From positions 1 through 64,000 of the forward strand of contig DATBZF010000056.1 of NCBI GenBank assembly GCA_036513315.1: DNA of 64,000 bases, in the 5' to 3' direction. Positions within the stretch are counted from its first letter, which is position 1. Every line of letters begins with the position of its first letter. The notes beneath the pieces were generated by a model. The model was not told where the DNA came from. It did not search any database and saw nothing but the letters and a program-made list of their open reading frames with translations. Of this stretch, positions 26,622-34,856 are shown in pieces. This DNA comes from Roseiarcus sp036513315. GTDB lineage: Bacteria > Pseudomonadota > Alphaproteobacteria > Rhizobiales > Beijerinckiaceae. A program made the position numbers and the translations under genes.

Positions 26622-27860
26622 CTAAGCCGATGCGTCGAGCCCATAGAGCGAATGCAGGGTGCGCACCGCCAGCTCGGTATAGGCGGCGTCGATCAGCACC
26701 GAAAACTTGATTTCGGAGGTGGTGATGGCGCGGATGTTGACGCCCTTCTCGGCCAAAGCCTTGAAGGCGCGCGCGGCGACGCCGGAATGGCTGCGCATGC
26801 CGATGCCGATCGCCGAGACCTTGACCACGTCCTGCGCGCCCTGCAGCAGGGCGTAATTGATCTGCCCCGCGCGCTCTTCCAAAATCGCCTTGGCGCGCGC
26901 AAATTCGGCCGCCGGCACGGTGAACGTGATATCGGTCGTCGTGGTGTCGTCGGAGATGACCTGAATGATCATGTCGACATTGATGTTGGCTTCCGCCAGC
27001 GGCATGAAAATCGCCGCCGCCACGCCGGGCTTGTCGGCGACGCGACGCAAAGTGATCTGCGCCTCGTCTTTCGAAAATGCGATGCCGGTGACAACCTGGC
27101 TTTCCACAATGTCCTCCTCGTCGCAGATGAGCGTGCCCAATTTAGGATCGGCGGGATCGTCGAAGGACGAACGCACGATGAGCTTGACCTTGTGCACCAT
27201 CGCCACTTCGACGGAGCGCACCTGCAGCACCTTCGCGCCCAGCGAAGCCATTTCCAGCATTTCCTCGAAAGCGACGCGCTCCAGCCGACGGGCCCTCGGC
27301 ACGATTCGCGGGTCGGTCGTATAGACGCCGTCGACATCGGTGTAGATGTCGCAACGATCGGCGCCGATCGCGGCGGCGATCGCCACCGCTGAAGTGTCGG
27401 AGCCGCCGCGCCCGAGCGTCGTCACGCGTCCGCTTGGCTCATGGAGCCCTTGAAAGCCGGCGATGACGGCGATCTGACCGCCGCCGAAACCGGCGATGAT
27501 TTTCGAGCCGTCGACGCCGGAAATGCGCGCCGCGCCATGGGCGTCATCGGTGAGCAGCGGGATCTGCCAGCCCTGCCAGGAACGCGCCGGCAGACCGATG
27601 TCCTTCAATACGATGGCGAGCAGGCCGGCGGTGACGAGTTCGCCCGAAGCGACGATCGCGTCATATTCGCTGACGTCGTAAAGGGATGCCGCTTCGCGGG
27701 CCCAGCCGACCAGTTCGTCGGTCTTGCCGGACATCGCCGAGACCACCACCGCGACCTCATGGCCCGCATCGACTTCGCGTTTGACGTGGCGCGCGACATT
27801 GCGGATCCGCTCGATATTGGCGACGGAGGTGCCGCCGAACTTCATCACCAGGCGCGACAT
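26622..27860 (-). CDS. lysC: Aspartate kinase
   Basis: 412 residues, the length of a monofunctional aspartokinase (first step of the lysine, threonine and methionine pathway). The N-terminal kinase motif is VMKFGGTSVANIERIRNVA, with GRGGSDTSAVAIAAAIGAD and TDVDGVYTTDPRI further on. Two ACT domains follow, seen in INVDMIIQVISDDTTTTDI and SGVAARAFKALAEKGVNI, the allosteric site for lysine and threonine. The ATG at 27860 directly follows a TTG that could also serve. It diverges from ubiG with a 114-base spacer. Confidence 0.96.
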   Translation of the reverse strand: MSRLVMKFGGTSVANIERIRNVARHVKREVDAGHEVAVVVSAMSGKTDELVGWAREAASLYDVSEYDAIVASGELVTAGLLAIVLKDIGLPARSWQGWQIPLLTDDAHGAARISGVDGSKIIAGFGGGQIAVIAGFQGLHEPSGRVTTLGRGGSDTSAVAIAAAIGADRCDIYTDVDGVYTTDPRIVPRARRLERVAFEEMLEMASLGAKVLQVRSVEVAMVHKVKLIVRSSFDDPADPKLGTLICDEEDIVESQVVTGIAFSKDEAQITLRRVADKPGVAAAIFMPLAEANINVDMIIQVISDDTTTTDITFTVPAAEFARAKAILEERAGQINYALLQGAQDVVKVSAIGIGMRSHSGVAARAFKALAEKGVNIRAITTSEIKFSVLIDAAYTELAVRTLHSLYGLDASA

Positions 27861-27974
27861 CAAAATTCCAACGAATGACTTAGGATCGGCGGCTCGCGCC
27901 GACGATGAAGGGCGCGTATAGATGGCGCCGCAGGGGCGGTCAACGCCCGTTTCCGTCGCGCGGACCCGTCGATC

Positions 27975-28724
27975 ATGCCCGTCTCAGACGCCTCCCCCAG
28001 CGTGGATCCCGCCGATGTCGCGCGGTTTGAAGCGATCGGCTGGGATTGGTGGGACCCTGCCGGATCGATGCGCGGCCTCCATGAGATCAATCCGCTGCGC
28101 ATCGCCTGGCTGCGCGACCTTATCGCGACGCGTTTGAAGACTTCAACTCAAGAGGGCGAGCCGCCGCTGACGGGGGTTTCCATCCTTGATATCGGCTGCG
28201 GCGCCGGCCTGCTGGCCGAACCGCTGGCGCGATTGGGCGGCGAGGTGACCGGCCTTGATCCGGCCCCGGGCAATATCGAAGTGGCGCGCCAACACGCCGC
28301 CGAGACCGGCGCCAGCCTCTCCTATCGCGCCGCCACCGTCGAGCATCTCGCGGAAGAAGGCGCATCCTTCGACGTCGTTCTCGCCATGGAGGTGGTCGAG
28401 CATGTGCGCGACATGCCCAGCTTCGTGCGCAAAGCCTGCGGCCTCGTGCGGCCGGGCGGCCTTTTCGCCGCCTCGACCCTGAACCGCACCTTTAAGAGCT
28501 TCGCTCTGGCCATCATCGGCGCCGAATATGTCTTGCGCTGGCTCCCCCAGGGCACGCATCGATGGGAGCAATTCGTGACGCCGGAGGAATTGAGCGGCGC
28601 TTTCCGGTCGGCCGGCCTCAGGGAGACCGCCCGCACCGGGATCGTCTACGATCCCCTGCGCGCCGCCTGGCGCATCTCGCGCGACACCGGCGTCAATTAC
28701 ATGATCGCGGCGAAGCGGCCTTAA
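27975..28724 (+). CDS. ubiG: Ubiquinone biosynthesis O-methyltransferase UbiG
   Basis: 249 residues. Opening block DVARFEAIGWDWWDPAGSMRGLHEINPLR is the UbiG N-terminus. SAM motif I is ILDIGCGAGLLAEPLARLG at about 69, with LDPAPGNIEVARQHA and VLAMEVVEHVRDM following. It carries out both O-methylations of ubiquinone synthesis. It pairs divergently with lysC, and the IalB-like gene on the other strand overlaps its stop by 4 bases (convergent). Confidence 0.95.
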   Translation: MPVSDASPSVDPADVARFEAIGWDWWDPAGSMRGLHEINPLRIAWLRDLIATRLKTSTQEGEPPLTGVSILDIGCGAGLLAEPLARLGGEVTGLDPAPGNIEVARQHAAETGASLSYRAATVEHLAEEGASFDVVLAMEVVEHVRDMPSFVRKACGLVRPGGLFAASTLNRTFKSFALAIIGAEYVLRWLPQGTHRWEQFVTPEELSGAFRSAGLRETARTGIVYDPLRAAWRISRDTGVNYMIAAKRP

Positions 28725-29401
28725 TTCGCCGGACAATCCTTCTGCACGCGCTCGAGCGCCTGCGAGAAGCCGACCAGTGAATAAGTGTCGGTGGTCAGGT
28801 TGCCCTTCTTGGAGGCGGCCTTGACCTGAAGCTTGGCGGCCTTGCGCATCTCGTCGACCAATTGCCCTTCCTTGGCTGCGTTTTTCACCCAAAGATTGCT
28901 GGTCTTGGCGAGGAGCTCGAAGGACTGATCGCCGACGATCGCCATCGCCTCCTTGTCCGCGCCCTTTTTCTTTGGGTCGGGCGTGTCGGGAGAATTGGCG
29001 ACGTCGAAGCCCATGATGAACGAGATTTCGTTACGCACGCCCTCGCCGGGCCGATCCGAAATGAACGCATAAGCGGGATCGCGCTTGAGGTCGGCGGGCG
29101 TCCGCTCTTTGGGCTGCGCCAGAGTATAGCAGACGCGGCCCTTGGCCGCCTGGGTGTGATAGACGCCCCAGTCTCCAAAGCTCGCTACCAGCAATGGCTT
29201 GCCATTCGCGCCGTCGCCGCTCTTGTCGGCCGCCTTGTTTGCGTCGCCCGCCTTGTTTGCGTCGCCAGCCTTGGGCTTCTTCTTGGCTGAGGCGGCCGCC
29301 TTGTCCGGCGCCGAATTCTGTTGAGCCAAAGCGCCGCCCACGCCCACGACACAGATCGCGGCGCAGAGGACGAAGACAATTGGTTTCGCGAAGCGAATCA
29401 T
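28721..29401 (-). CDS. Invasion-associated locus B (IalB) family periplasmic protein
   Basis: 226 residues with a clear signal peptide (MIRFAKPIVFVLCAAICVV..., cleavage probably after GALA). The IalB domain is recognised from FGDWGVYHTQAAKGRVCYTLAQPKERTPADLKRDPAYAFISDRP and the C-terminal YSLVGFSQALERVQKDC. Despite its name the family is widespread in non-pathogenic Hyphomicrobiales, and its function is unclear. Between signal and domain lies a Lys/Ala linker encoded by an 18-base tandem repeat (KAGDAN repeated). Two cysteines may form a disulfide. Confidence 0.85.
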   Translation of the reverse strand: MIRFAKPIVFVLCAAICVVGVGGALAQQNSAPDKAAASAKKKPKAGDANKAGDANKAADKSGDGANGKPLLVASFGDWGVYHTQAAKGRVCYTLAQPKERTPADLKRDPAYAFISDRPGEGVRNEISFIMGFDVANSPDTPDPKKKGADKEAMAIVGDQSFELLAKTSNLWVKNAAKEGQLVDEMRKAAKLQVKAASKKGNLTTDTYSLVGFSQALERVQKDCPAN

Positions 29402-29553
29402 GGGATGAGTTTACTCCGGCCCACGCCAGGGGCGATCGGGCTTTTCATGGGCGGCGAACAGGGCGAAATTCTGTCCCGGCGGCTGGTCCTTGATCGACGG
29501 TTTCGCCAATTTATCCAATCTTAGTGAAAAAAGACTCAAACATGAGGTCCGCG

Positions 29554-30537
29554 ATGAAAGCCCTGGTTTGCGAAAATTTCGGGCCCCCCGAAACATTGAG
29601 GATTGTCGATCTGGCCGATCCGGTCGCCGGCGAGGGGGAAGCGCTGATCGAGGTCAGCTACGCCGGCCTCAATTTCTTCGATCTGCTGATCATCGAGAAC
29701 AAATACCAGATCAAGCCGCCGCTGCCGTTTTCGCCCGCCGCGGAATTTTCAGGACGCATCGCCGCGCTGGGGCCGGGCGCCAGCGGCTTCAAAATCGGCG
29801 ATCGCGTTCTCGGCCATACCGGATTTGGCTGCGCGCGCGAGCGGATCGCAATCCCCGTCAGCCGGCTGGTCAAGCTTCCGGACGGGCTTTCGCTGGAGAA
29901 GGCGGCGGGTCTGTCGATCACCTATGGCACCACGCTGCACGCCTTGAAGCAGCGCGCCGATCTTAAGAGCGGCGAGAGCCTGGTCGTCCTTGGCGCCTCG
30001 GGCGGCGTCGGTCTGGCGGCGGTCGAAATCGGGGCATTGATGGGCGCGAAAGTGATTGCCTGCGCCTCGTCCGACGACAAGCTCGCTTTTGTGCGCAAAT
30101 TCGGCGCGGCGGAGACGATCAATTACGCGACCCAGGATTTGCGCGCCGAGCTCAAGCGCCTCACCGGAAGCCGCGGCGTCGATGTCGTTTATGATCCGGT
30201 CGGCGGCGCCTTGACGGAACCCGCCCTGCGCGCGCTCGGCTGGAAGGGACGTTTTTTGGTCATCGGCTTCGCCTCGGGTGAAATCCCCAAGCCGCCGCTG
30301 AACCTCGTCCTGTTGAAGGGCTGCGACATCAGAGGCGTATTCTGGGGCGATTTTGTCAGTCGCGAACCACAAGCGCATCTCGCCAATATGGCCGAACTTC
30401 TCGACCATGCCGCGAGCGGGGCGCTTTCGGCGCATGTCCACGCCGCCTATCCCCTGGAATCTTTCCTCGAGGCGTTTGGCGCGATCGCGCGCCGCGAGGC
30501 GTTGGGAAAGGTGTTGCTGAAGATGGGGGCGCATTGA
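29554..30537 (+). CDS. MDR-family NADPH:quinone oxidoreductase-like protein
   Basis: 327 residues of the zinc-free medium-chain dehydrogenase/quinone reductase group. MKALVCENFGPPETLRI is the usual start, LGASGGVGLAAVEIGALMGAKVIA is the NADPH-binding loop, and GRFLVIGFASGEIPKPPLNLVLLKG is a family C-terminal block. No zinc-ligand cysteine cluster is present. The ATG at 29554 has GAGG upstream. In-frame starts at 29542 (ATG) and 29524 (GTG) are alternatives. The true substrate (quinone, enone or acyl-CoA) is unknown. Confidence 0.86.
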   Translation: MKALVCENFGPPETLRIVDLADPVAGEGEALIEVSYAGLNFFDLLIIENKYQIKPPLPFSPAAEFSGRIAALGPGASGFKIGDRVLGHTGFGCARERIAIPVSRLVKLPDGLSLEKAAGLSITYGTTLHALKQRADLKSGESLVVLGASGGVGLAAVEIGALMGAKVIACASSDDKLAFVRKFGAAETINYATQDLRAELKRLTGSRGVDVVYDPVGGALTEPALRALGWKGRFLVIGFASGEIPKPPLNLVLLKGCDIRGVFWGDFVSREPQAHLANMAELLDHAASGALSAHVHAAYPLESFLEAFGAIARREALGKVLLKMGAH

Positions 30538-30647
30538 GCGCATGGGAGCGATGCGCCGCCGCGGCTTGCATCTTATGTTGCGCCGCATCATGTAAGGCAT
30601 GCCCGGGGAGGAATGCGTCTTGAGACGTCTCAACTCTGGAGAAACCT

Positions 30648-31250
30648 GTGAAATCCGACGTCCATATCCGCCGCCTGTGGTCCGCCGATAAGGCGGCGTT
30701 CCGCGATCACCTGCTCCGGCTCGATGCGGCCAGCCGGGCCGATCGCTTCAGCGGCGGCGTATCCGACGAGTTTGTGATCCACTATGCCGAGAATTGCTTC
30801 GGCGCCGGCGATCTGGTCTTTGGCGCCTTCGTCGACGGCCAGTTGCGCGGCGCCGGCGAATTGCGCTCGCAAAGCGCGATCTGGACGGAACGGGCGCCTT
30901 TCGCGCAGCGCGTGGAGGCTGAGGCCGCCTTCAGTGTCGAAGAGGGGCTTCGCCGGCGCGGCATCGGCGAGCAATTATTCGCGCGCATCGTTAGGGCCGC
31001 CACAAATCACGGCGTCGAGACCATCGAGATCCAATGCCAGGCGGACAATCGTCCGATGCAGGGGCTGGCGAAGAAGTTTTCGACACAGCTTCGTTTCGAG
31101 GCGCATCTGATCACCGGCCGTCTGGTCGCGCGCCGCGCCACCCCGCTTTCCCTGTGGCGCGAGGCGTCGCAGGATGTCGTCGATCTCACTGCCGCTATGG
31201 TCGACGCGCAGATGCGGGTGTTGTTCCCGCGCCGCGCGCCGGGGGCGTGA
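30648..31250 (+). CDS. GNAT-family N-acetyltransferase
   Basis: 200 residues. The chain begins with SDVHIRRLWSADKAAFRDHLLRLDAASRADRF, a form seen in GNAT proteins fused to or related to acyl-CoA synthetase-linked acetyltransferases. The acetyl-CoA loop EEGLRRRGIGEQLFARIV follows. The C-terminal half is less conserved. Start is a GTG with GGAG upstream. Substrate unknown. It stands alone between the MDR gene and vapBC. Confidence 0.83.
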   Translation: MKSDVHIRRLWSADKAAFRDHLLRLDAASRADRFSGGVSDEFVIHYAENCFGAGDLVFGAFVDGQLRGAGELRSQSAIWTERAPFAQRVEAEAAFSVEEGLRRRGIGEQLFARIVRAATNHGVETIEIQCQADNRPMQGLAKKFSTQLRFEAHLITGRLVARRATPLSLWREASQDVVDLTAAMVDAQMRVLFPRRAPGA

Positions 31251-31392
31251 AGAGCCGGTCGAAGCTTCCTGCGCGATTTCAGGCTTTCAAAAAATGCCAG
31301 ATATCAATGGGTTGCAATTTAGAACTGTCTCGGCCCGGTCGGCGCGTCTCATCGAAGATCGCGCGCAGATTTGTCTGAATATCCCATTTTGT

Positions 31393-31425
31393 GATATTCG
31401 AATATTCCTGAAGGGATATTCGAAT
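31393..31425. promoter_or_regulatory. Candidate VapBC operator
   Basis: GATATTCGAAT occurs twice, at 31393-31403 and 31415-31425, exactly 22 bases apart (two helical turns). The first copy sits in the perfect palindrome ATATTCGAATAT (31394-31405). The second abuts the vapB start. This arrangement fits autorepression by the antitoxin-toxin complex. Confidence 0.6.
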
Positions 31426-31666
31426 GCCTCTCTATATTCGCGACGATGACGTCGCCGCCCTTGCGCGCAAGGTGCAGGGCCTGACCAAGGCCAGGACCGT
31501 CACCGAGGCCGTCCGCGCCGCACTTGAACACGAAATTGCCCGCGAGCGCGAGAAATTGCCGCCAAGCGCGCGCCTTGCGCGCAGCATAGCGATGGCCGCC
31601 GCCATGGGTCCGGTCGATCCGGATTTCGACATGAAGAAATTCACTGACGATTTGTGGGGCGAATGA
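31424..31666 (+). CDS. vapB: VapB-type antitoxin (PSK transcription factor-like)
   Basis: 80 residues: MPLYIRDDDVAALARKVQGL, then TKARTVTEAVRAALEHEIARERE. This is the PSK/Rv0623-type antitoxin that neutralises a PIN toxin and represses its own promoter. The C-terminal FDMKKFTDDLWGE is the expected toxin-binding tail. AAGGGA precedes the ATG. It overlaps vapC by 4 bases (ATGA). Confidence 0.9.
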   Translation: MPLYIRDDDVAALARKVQGLTKARTVTEAVRAALEHEIAREREKLPPSARLARSIAMAAAMGPVDPDFDMKKFTDDLWGE

Positions 31667-32088
31667 TGTTTCTCGACGCATCCGCCATCGTCGCCATTCT
31701 CAACGATGAGCCAGGCGTGGAGGAAATCAAACGCCGGCTTGACGCCGCCGCCGGCCCTTTTCTTGTTTCTCCCCTCGCTCTCTTCGAATCCACAACGGCG
31801 ATCGCGCGCGCCCGTTCAGCTGGCGCCAAAAAGCCGGTCGACGCCAAAGCGATCGCGCAGGCGAAAGCCGTGGTCGCCGCCTTTGTCGAAGATCTCGGCG
31901 CCAGGGAAATCATCATCTCCGGCGATATCGGGCGAAAGGCCGTCGAGGCGGCCGGCCGCTACGGCAAAGTGGTCGGACATCAAGCGGCGCTCAATTTCGG
32001 CGACTGCTTCGCCTATGCCTGCGCCAAAGCCTATCGCGCGCCTTTGCTCTACAAGGGAGAGGACTTCTCGCAGACTGATCTCGCCTGA
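31663..32088 (+). CDS. vapC: VapC-type PIN-domain ribonuclease toxin
   Basis: 141 residues with a complete PIN domain. The acidic metal ligands are visible in FLDASAIVAIL (Asp), SPLALFESTTAIAR (Glu) and NFGDCFAYACAKAY (Asp), followed by LLYKGEDFSQTDL. VapC toxins cut tRNA or rRNA when antitoxin is lost. The start at 31663 overlaps the antitoxin stop, and a second ATG at 31666 follows directly. The pair lies next to cloverleaf repeat B and faces sdhB, which fits an accessory insertion. It appears intact. Confidence 0.9.
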   Translation: MMFLDASAIVAILNDEPGVEEIKRRLDAAAGPFLVSPLALFESTTAIARARSAGAKKPVDAKAIAQAKAVVAAFVEDLGAREIIISGDIGRKAVEAAGRYGKVVGHQAALNFGDCFAYACAKAYRAPLLYKGEDFSQTDLA

Positions 32089-32156
32089 CGGAACGCTCAG
32101 AACATTTTGCCCCTTGAGTTGAGGCGGAAGCCCAACGCCGATTACGGCGACAGCGG

Positions 32157-32318
32157 CTCATTGATTGCATGGAGGCGATTATGCGCGAGAGGAATTCGAA
32201 CTCAAGGATCGCCTTTCAGGCGACCGCCGAAGGCGGCGATCGCTTCGCGATCGTCCTCGACTTCGAATTCCTCTCGCGCTCCGCTCCGCCATGCAAACAA
32301 TGACGGAATCCGCCCTCG
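32157..32318 (+). repeat. Intergenic four-way-junction repeat, copy B (162 bp)
   Basis: Same length and layout as copy A. The outer stem is 32183-32208 with 32254-32279, again 26 nt per side with the C/C mismatch at the same place. The three hairpins are 32209-32223 (TCGCCT, loop TTC), 32224-32236 (CCGCC, loop GAA) and 32237-32253 (CGATCGC, loop TTC). The first and third hairpins share no stem sequence with copy A, yet both stay perfectly or nearly paired. It lies between the converging vapC and sdhB genes. Weaker similarity to copy A continues leftwards (CGGCGACA at 32145). Confidence 0.88.
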
Positions 32319-32378
32319 TTCGTTCCACTCCTATATCGTGATCCCTCGGACGATCGCGCCTCGCGGACAGCTTCTTCC

Positions 32379-33158
32379 TCACATCTGCCGCTCAAGCATC
32401 ATCGTCTTGATCTGGCTGATCGCCTTGGCGGGGTTCAGCCCTTTCGGGCAGGTCTTGGCGCAATTCATGATCGTGTGGCAGCGATAGAGGCGGAACGGGT
32501 CTTCGAGATTGTCGAGCCGCGCGCCCGTCGCCTCGTCGCGCGAATCGATCAGCCAGCGATAGGCCTGCAACAGGACGGCCGGGCCGAGATAGCGATCGCC
32601 GGTCCACCAATAGCTCGGGCAGGAGGTCGAGCAGCAGGCGCAGAGGATGCATTCATAGAGCCCGTCGAGCTTGGCGCGATCCTCCGGCGATTGCTTCCAT
32701 TCCTTCTCGGGCGGCGGCGAATCGGTTTTCAGCCAGGGCTCGACCGAGGCGTGCTGCGCATAGAAATGCGAGAGGTCGGGCACCAGGTCCTTGACGATCT
32801 CCATATGCGGCAAAGGATAGATTTTCACCACGCCGTCGATCTCGTCCATGCCGCGCGTGCAGGCGAGCGTGTTGAGGCCGTCAATGTTCATCGCGCAGGA
32901 GCCGCACACGCCCTCGCGGCAGGAACGGCGAAAAGTCAGCGTCGGATCGATCTTCGATTTGATCCAGATCAGCGCATCGAGCACCATCGGCCCGCAATCG
33001 TGGCGGTCGATAAAATAAGTGTCGATGCGCGGATTGGCGCCGTCATCAGGATTCCACCGATAGATGCGGAACTCCGTCGTCTCCTTCGCCCCCGCCGGCT
33101 TCGGCCAGGTCTTGCCGGCAATCATGCGGGAGTTCTTGGGAAGGGTGAGTTGGACCAT
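32379..33158 (-). CDS. sdhB: Succinate dehydrogenase iron-sulfur subunit
   Basis: 259 residues, full length. The [2Fe-2S] ligands are Cys80, Cys85, Cys88 and Cys100 (SCREGVCGSCAMNIDG). The [4Fe-4S] and [3Fe-4S] clusters are in CILCACCSTSCPSYWW and CHTIMNCAKTCPKGLNP. It passes electrons from SdhA to the membrane anchor. It is separated from sdhA by 2.15 kb holding three other genes, and from the nearest of them by 242 bases. It may therefore have its own promoter. TTGACG at 33266-33271 (minus strand) could be a -35, though no good -10 follows. Confidence 0.97.
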   Translation of the reverse strand: MVQLTLPKNSRMIAGKTWPKPAGAKETTEFRIYRWNPDDGANPRIDTYFIDRHDCGPMVLDALIWIKSKIDPTLTFRRSCREGVCGSCAMNIDGLNTLACTRGMDEIDGVVKIYPLPHMEIVKDLVPDLSHFYAQHASVEPWLKTDSPPPEKEWKQSPEDRAKLDGLYECILCACCSTSCPSYWWTGDRYLGPAVLLQAYRWLIDSRDEATGARLDNLEDPFRLYRCHTIMNCAKTCPKGLNPAKAISQIKTMMLERQM

Positions 33159-33400
33159 TCCGTCATCCTATAGCGTTTGCGGTCGAGCTCCGCCTTCCAA
33201 TCGCGCGATCAGCGCGGCGCCTGCTGGGCGTCTAGTCGCCATCATGTGAAACAAACCCCTTGATACGTCAACAGACTCCGCCGCCGCATCTCGACGCAGG
33301 TGGGGCGAGCACGCGCGGCGCTTCCGTCCCCGCATCGCCCGAACTCCCGCTCGCCGGTGGCCGCGTCAAAGGCTGAATCCGACCGCCACCCCAGCAACCG

Positions 33401-33922
33401 TCATCGCCGATGCCCGCGGCGCGCCTCCGCCGCGATGACTTTCAATTTCTCCGCGACGGCGACTTTGTCGCCAGCCGGGGCGTCACTCATTCCCGGTGTC
33501 CAGAAATCGTCGGTGAGGCGCGCGCAACATGCCAGCGCATTGGCCTCGTCGCCGAGGCGCGCATGGCAATCGGCCTGCTGCAAGAGTCCGAAGCCGAGGT
33601 CTTCCCATTCTCCAGGCATCATCGCTTCCGAGCGACCAAAGTCTTCAAGCGCGCGCCCATATTCGCCAAGATGTTTGTGGACCTCCGCGCGCGAAAAATA
33701 AGCGAGCGGATCAGGGTTCAGCTCCAACGACTTGTCCATGTCCGCCAGCGCACGACGAGGCTCGCCAAGCCTCATCCAGGCAAAGTGTCGATCAAAATAG
33801 GCGCGGTGGTTGCTCGGGTTCTGTTTTATCCATTCGTCGACGATCCTCAGATACTTTTGCGGATCGGACCTGCACATTTCGTGCAGGGTCTTTACTTCTT
33901 GGACCGTGCTCGGTTCTTTCAT
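33401..33922 (-). CDS. TPR-repeat protein
   Basis: 173 residues. About three tetratricopeptide units can be read, for example in NHRAYFDRHFAWMRLGEPRRALADMDKSLELNP and DPLAYFSRAEVHKHLGEYGRALEDF. No signal peptide is seen, so it is probably a cytoplasmic protein-binding scaffold. It lies 28 bases downstream of the WDPxKHPRWP-type protein on the same strand and may be its partner, chaperone or immunity protein. That is inference only. The ATG at 33922 was chosen, because the open upstream part of the frame overlaps the preceding gene and has no TPR character. Confidence 0.75.
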   Translation of the reverse strand: MKEPSTVQEVKTLHEMCRSDPQKYLRIVDEWIKQNPSNHRAYFDRHFAWMRLGEPRRALADMDKSLELNPDPLAYFSRAEVHKHLGEYGRALEDFGRSEAMMPGEWEDLGFGLLQQADCHARLGDEANALACCARLTDDFWTPGMSDAPAGDKVAVAEKLKVIAAEARRGHRR

Positions 33923-33950
33923 CGAGGCGTGCTCACTGTTTGATCTTCCG

Positions 33951-34763
33951 CTAGATCGTCGCCGCATTGCCGCCGCAACTCTCGGAAACCTGGCCGAGCA
34001 TACAATCACGCAGCGTCCTGCCCATTCCCCTGGAGGCCCCCCTTCCAAGTTGGCGATTGATCTTCAAGCGCCAACAGAAGGCGAAAGCTTCCTGCCATTC
34101 CTTTACGCATTCCGGCCGACCCGGATAGGGGTTTTGGGGCAAGGTGCGCGGCAGGATGTTCGGCGTCACGAGGGGCGGCGGCAATATCTCCCAGGGAAAT
34201 GGAATGGCGCCCGGGGCGGGAATATCAAAAGGGGGGAGCGGGATCGCAATCTGAGCCTGGATGTTGCCGGTGGGCCGGGAGTTCGAGCCGTCTGCCGCAC
34301 CATCAGCAGGCGCAAATTGGCCGCCGACTCCATCAGGGCTGAGAGCGGGCCATCTCGGGTGCTTTGTGGGGTCCCAATCACGATTGAGAAGATCGCTGGC
34401 GTATAGTTGCTTTGCGAGATCGACGACGTCGCCGAAGGGCGGACTTGATTCGATCAGGTCCGGTGGGTCCGGGAATTTAAGTAGAAGCGTCGCGATTTGC
34501 GCATGCGCCAGATTTCCGTCGTTGAGTGCTCGGGCGATTGCCGAGATCCCTGGCATTTTGGCCGACACTGCGACCGGCATTCCATAGTTCTTGCTGAGAT
34601 CGCGCGCGATTGCGTCAGCACGGCGGACTCGCCACTCGGCGCGGCCGTTGTGAGCGGGAACGCTTTCCAGCAACGGCGTTGATCCAACGAATAAGCCTTG
34701 ACCAGAGCAGCGCACGCCAACGCCGGGCGACTCCGACAATCGAAAAAAGCGATCGAATATCAT
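33951..34763 (-). CDS. Hypothetical protein with WDPxKHPRWP linker and Cys-rich C-terminus
   Basis: 270 residues, no named function. The N-terminal ~125 residues are mixed. Then comes RDWDPTKHPRWPALSPDGVGGQFAP, a linker I recall from several rhizobial accessory proteins, a Pro-rich low-complexity stretch (about 165-210), and a C-terminal module with four cysteines (ECVKEW, FAFCWR, LRDCMLGQ, SESCGGN). The Pro-rich spacer and paired cysteines suggest an exported protein or an effector-like C-terminal domain, but no signal peptide is visible. It lies inside the split sdh operon with an AT-richer upstream region. Start not well supported by a ribosome site. Confidence 0.6.
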   Translation of the reverse strand: MIFDRFFRLSESPGVGVRCSGQGLFVGSTPLLESVPAHNGRAEWRVRRADAIARDLSKNYGMPVAVSAKMPGISAIARALNDGNLAHAQIATLLLKFPDPPDLIESSPPFGDVVDLAKQLYASDLLNRDWDPTKHPRWPALSPDGVGGQFAPADGAADGSNSRPTGNIQAQIAIPLPPFDIPAPGAIPFPWEILPPPLVTPNILPRTLPQNPYPGRPECVKEWQEAFAFCWRLKINRQLGRGASRGMGRTLRDCMLGQVSESCGGNAATI

Positions 34764-34856
34764 TTGAGAAATCTCTTGCTATCGAAAGCGCGATTATAAG
34801 TTCATGTTTTGTTCTCGTCAATAAATAATCCACCGCCGCCTCCGCCTCGCACGCAG

